A DNA stretch of 7,811 bases from Kiritimatiellota bacterium. Its GTDB lineage: Bacteria > Verrucomicrobiota > Kiritimatiellia > RFP12 > UBA1067. This document shows positions 6,078 through 7,811 of this stretch, one piece after another (the first letter of the stretch is position 1; each line of letters begins with the position of its first letter). The translations under genes and the position numbers were made by a program. The notes under the pieces are model-generated. The model was not told where the DNA came from. It ran no database searches and worked only from the letters and a program-made list of their open reading frames with translations. Location: the NCBI GenBank assembly GCA_009777165.1, contig WRML01000089.1:1-7811 (forward strand), in the 5' to 3' direction.

Positions 6078-7811
6078 TCACGGCGCGGGTGCTGTGATAC
6101 CTAACCGTAGTACAGGCAAAATCTCCTTCCGCAGGGTCGTGTCCAGATTGAACAGGGCGAAGCCAGGACACCCTGCCTTGCGGGCGGCGTTAATCTGGTC
6201 AATCACCTGTACCGAATCGAGACGGCTCTCCGCCGCAGTCACGCCGATCCCTGCAATGACTTTCAACGTCTGCTTGCGTGTGCTCGTCTGGTCGCTGAGC
6301 CACTCGTTGAACTTCGCTAGGTCCTCGGTGTAATTCATCGGCGCGACGTAGTCCAGCATCCCCATGTCCAGCCATGATTTCCAATCCTGCCCGACCGCAC
6401 CCACGCACGATGGGTATTTGCCGAACACCGCCGCTGTCAGCAGTTTACCTGGAGCGTCGCGCCGCATCACCCTCCGCGCCGCCTGCACGAAATCCGTCAC
6501 CTGCTCCGCGCGCCACCCGATGAACGCCGTGCGGTACTTACCGGTGTTCACGTCCTCCGGCCAAGCTGTCAAGTTCGTTTTCACCGCCGCCTCGAAACGT
6601 GTCCGCACGGTCGGGCCAAGACTCGCGTCGAATCCCGGGTAACGCACGAAATCGAGATGTACGCCTTCCACCTTATATTTCGTCGCCATCTCCTTCACTG
6701 CGTCCACCAAGTACGCCCGCGCCTCGGGCACTGCGGGATCGAGCCACGGGCGCACCGAGCCGTCTGCATGCGTCAGCAGCCATCCCCGTTTCGCGAAAAC
6801 CGAGATGCGGTCTTGTGTTGCGCCCTCCGTCGAGAAGCAGAGCAGCCACGCATGGACGCGCAGGCCCAGTGGCTTTGCTGCCGCCACGCACGCCGCCAAC
6901 TGGTCCCCCTGCTCCTCAAACACCCGCGAGCGCGGCAGGACCGCACTCGCATAATGCGCGAACCCCGCCCCTGCCACATTCACATAGATGTCCGTGATTC
7001 CCGCGTCCTTCAGCAGACGGCATGTCCTCGGCCATTCCCCTGGGAACAGCCCCATGCCCGAGTGATCCCACACCGCCCGAATCTCGCGCTTGCGCGGACC
7101 TTGTAACATCCCGTACGTCTCATACATCCGTTCGCGCAACTCGTTCGCCGCCACCCACGCCTCATACCCCTTACCCTCCGCCAACAACCGTTCCGCACTT
7201 GCCCACACCTCCTGCGCTGTTTCTGCCGATGTTAGCGCAAGCCGCCTCTGCTTCGAGTGCTTCAGCGCCTCCGCTTGTGCTTTCAATCTTGGCGGCGTGT
7301 ATCGGAAGTTTTTTCGCGTCAATTCATGTAAACGCTTTCTTGCCGCCACTTGCCACAGCCCCGGCTCCTGCGCCGCCGCCAGCGCTAAGAGCAACTGCCC
7401 TTTCGCTTTTGCATCCCCGTCCCCCGACAGCACGTGCGTCATCCAATATCCCTGGGGCGACGACAGCCACGCCGGCTCCTCCGTCTGTTTTCCCTGACGG
7501 TCATGCCACCACGCCATCACCTGTGAGCGCCCCTCGATGGGTTTCATCACGAACAGGTTTGAGGAGGTCTGCAAGATGGTTTCCGATACCCCGCGTGGCG
7601 TACCCTTCACGAATTTCATTTGCGACCACCGCCCGTCCGTCGAGCCTTTCTGATACCCCCCGACCTGCATCCCCATGAGTTCCGCCAATTCGGGCGACGA
7701 CGAATAAAAAACAATCAGCTTCCCCCCCCCCCCCCCAAAATTCCCCCCCCCCCCCCACCGGCCTCTGTTTTGGGTCTCCCCATCCACCCGCCCTGCCGCC
7801 CTTTTTTTTTC
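6078..7811 (-). CDS. Glycoside-hydrolase-like GHL10 (DUF187) protein with extra N-terminal domain, 5'-truncated
   Basis: The frame is open from the right edge to TGA at 6078 (577 residues); a GTG at 7787 is not a convincing start, so the N-terminus is outside. Counting from 7787, residues about 235-550 form a GHL10 TIM-barrel: REIRAVWDHSG, ITDIYVNVAG, LRVHAWLLCF, WLDPAVPEARAYLVDAV, the signature VEGVHLDFVRYP (373-384), DYVAPMNY and GCPGFALFNLD. Related proteins (YddW/DUF187) act on cell-wall or other glycans outside the cytoplasm; the Asp of HLDF is a likely active-site residue, though the substrate is unknown. Residues 22-140 (GKLIVFYSSSPELAELMG onward) look like the end of a class I glutamine-amidotransferase-like domain, and 140-230 is a helical linker. 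The first about 22 visible residues are mostly Gly from two long G-runs and are probably unreliable. No terminator is evident after the stop. Confidence 0.85.
   Translation of the reverse strand, partial: EKKRAAGRVDGETQNRGRWGGGGNFGGGGGKLIVFYSSSPELAELMGMQVGGYQKGSTDGRWSQMKFVKGTPRGVSETILQTSSNLFVMKPIEGRSQVMAWWHDRQGKQTEEPAWLSSPQGYWMTHVLSGDGDAKAKGQLLLALAAAQEPGLWQVAARKRLHELTRKNFRYTPPRLKAQAEALKHSKQRRLALTSAETAQEVWASAERLLAEGKGYEAWVAANELRERMYETYGMLQGPRKREIRAVWDHSGMGLFPGEWPRTCRLLKDAGITDIYVNVAGAGFAHYASAVLPRSRVFEEQGDQLAACVAAAKPLGLRVHAWLLCFSTEGATQDRISVFAKRGWLLTHADGSVRPWLDPAVPEARAYLVDAVKEMATKYKVEGVHLDFVRYPGFDASLGPTVRTRFEAAVKTNLTAWPEDVNTGKYRTAFIGWRAEQVTDFVQAARRVMRRDAPGKLLTAAVFGKYPSCVGAVGQDWKSWLDMGMLDYVAPMNYTEDLAKFNEWLSDQTSTRKQTLKVIAGIGVTAAESRLDSVQVIDQINAARKAGCPGFALFNLDTTLRKEILPVLRLGITAPAP
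7722..7756. repeat. C15 and C14 homopolymer tracts inside the truncated GHL10 gene
   Basis: C15 (7722-7736) and C14 (7743-7756) are separated only by AAAATT and read as poly-Gly on the coding strand. They lie within 90 bases of the right edge, which also has a T9 run; the left edge starts with C12. Sequence-end artefacts (poly-G calls at a contig end) are the simplest explanation. A real slippage-prone phase-variation tract is the alternative. Confidence 0.7.

Noticed and set aside
7785..7787. GTG as start codon of the GHL10 protein
   Set aside because: The frame stays open to the window edge, no Shine-Dalgarno or signal peptide is seen, and the following residues are poly-Gly; a truncated gene is more likely.

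Overview
The window is 7.8 kb of GC-rich bacterial DNA, and every supported gene lies on the minus strand, so transcription runs from high to low coordinates. In that order it holds: a 5'-truncated secreted-type glycoside-hydrolase-like protein (GHL10/DUF187 family, 6078-7811); a parvulin-type peptidyl-prolyl isomerase without a signal peptide (5007-5897); a tiny ORF or broken antitoxin-like remnant (4878-4977); glutamate-1-semialdehyde aminomutase hemL (3605-4885); a 298-bp intergenic region with several structured elements; and the first 1102 codons of a very large secreted protein of the autotransporter-associated beta-strand-repeat type (1-3306), which runs off the left edge.

Nothing in the window fixes the taxonomy. 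A GHL10 protein, a giant protein with 'KTGAG' and 'GTGxNW' motifs plus an 'NGGFE' jelly-roll-like domain, and a 'MRTTLDLPE' antitoxin-like start together fit the PVC group, most likely Verrucomicrobiota/Kiritimatiellota or Lentisphaerota. This is inference from family distribution, not a search result. The genome often writes Gly-Gly as GGGGGG, so many C-runs of 6-9 appear on the plus strand, especially in the left 600 bp. The runs at the window edges (C12 at position 1; C15 and C14 at 7722-7756; T9 at 7802-7810) are longer and may be assembly or base-calling artefacts.

Layout and function: ppi, the small ORF and hemL are closely spaced (29 bp and 17 bp gaps) and probably form one operon driven by a promoter at about 5922-5951. 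An 11-bp-period direct repeat lies just upstream of that promoter. HemL makes 5-aminolevulinate for tetrapyrrole synthesis; the isomerase is probably a cytoplasmic folding factor. The surface-protein gene has its own good promoter (3344-3373) and Shine-Dalgarno. Between hemL and that promoter lie a 9-bp tandem/inverted repeat that supplies the hemL stop codon and a 14-bp hairpin that pairs fully only as minus-strand RNA. I see no new defence system, CRISPR, tRNA, rRNA or transposase. The most interesting items are the small ORFs between ppi and hemL, the repeat element at the end of hemL, and the G-tracts in the two truncated genes.
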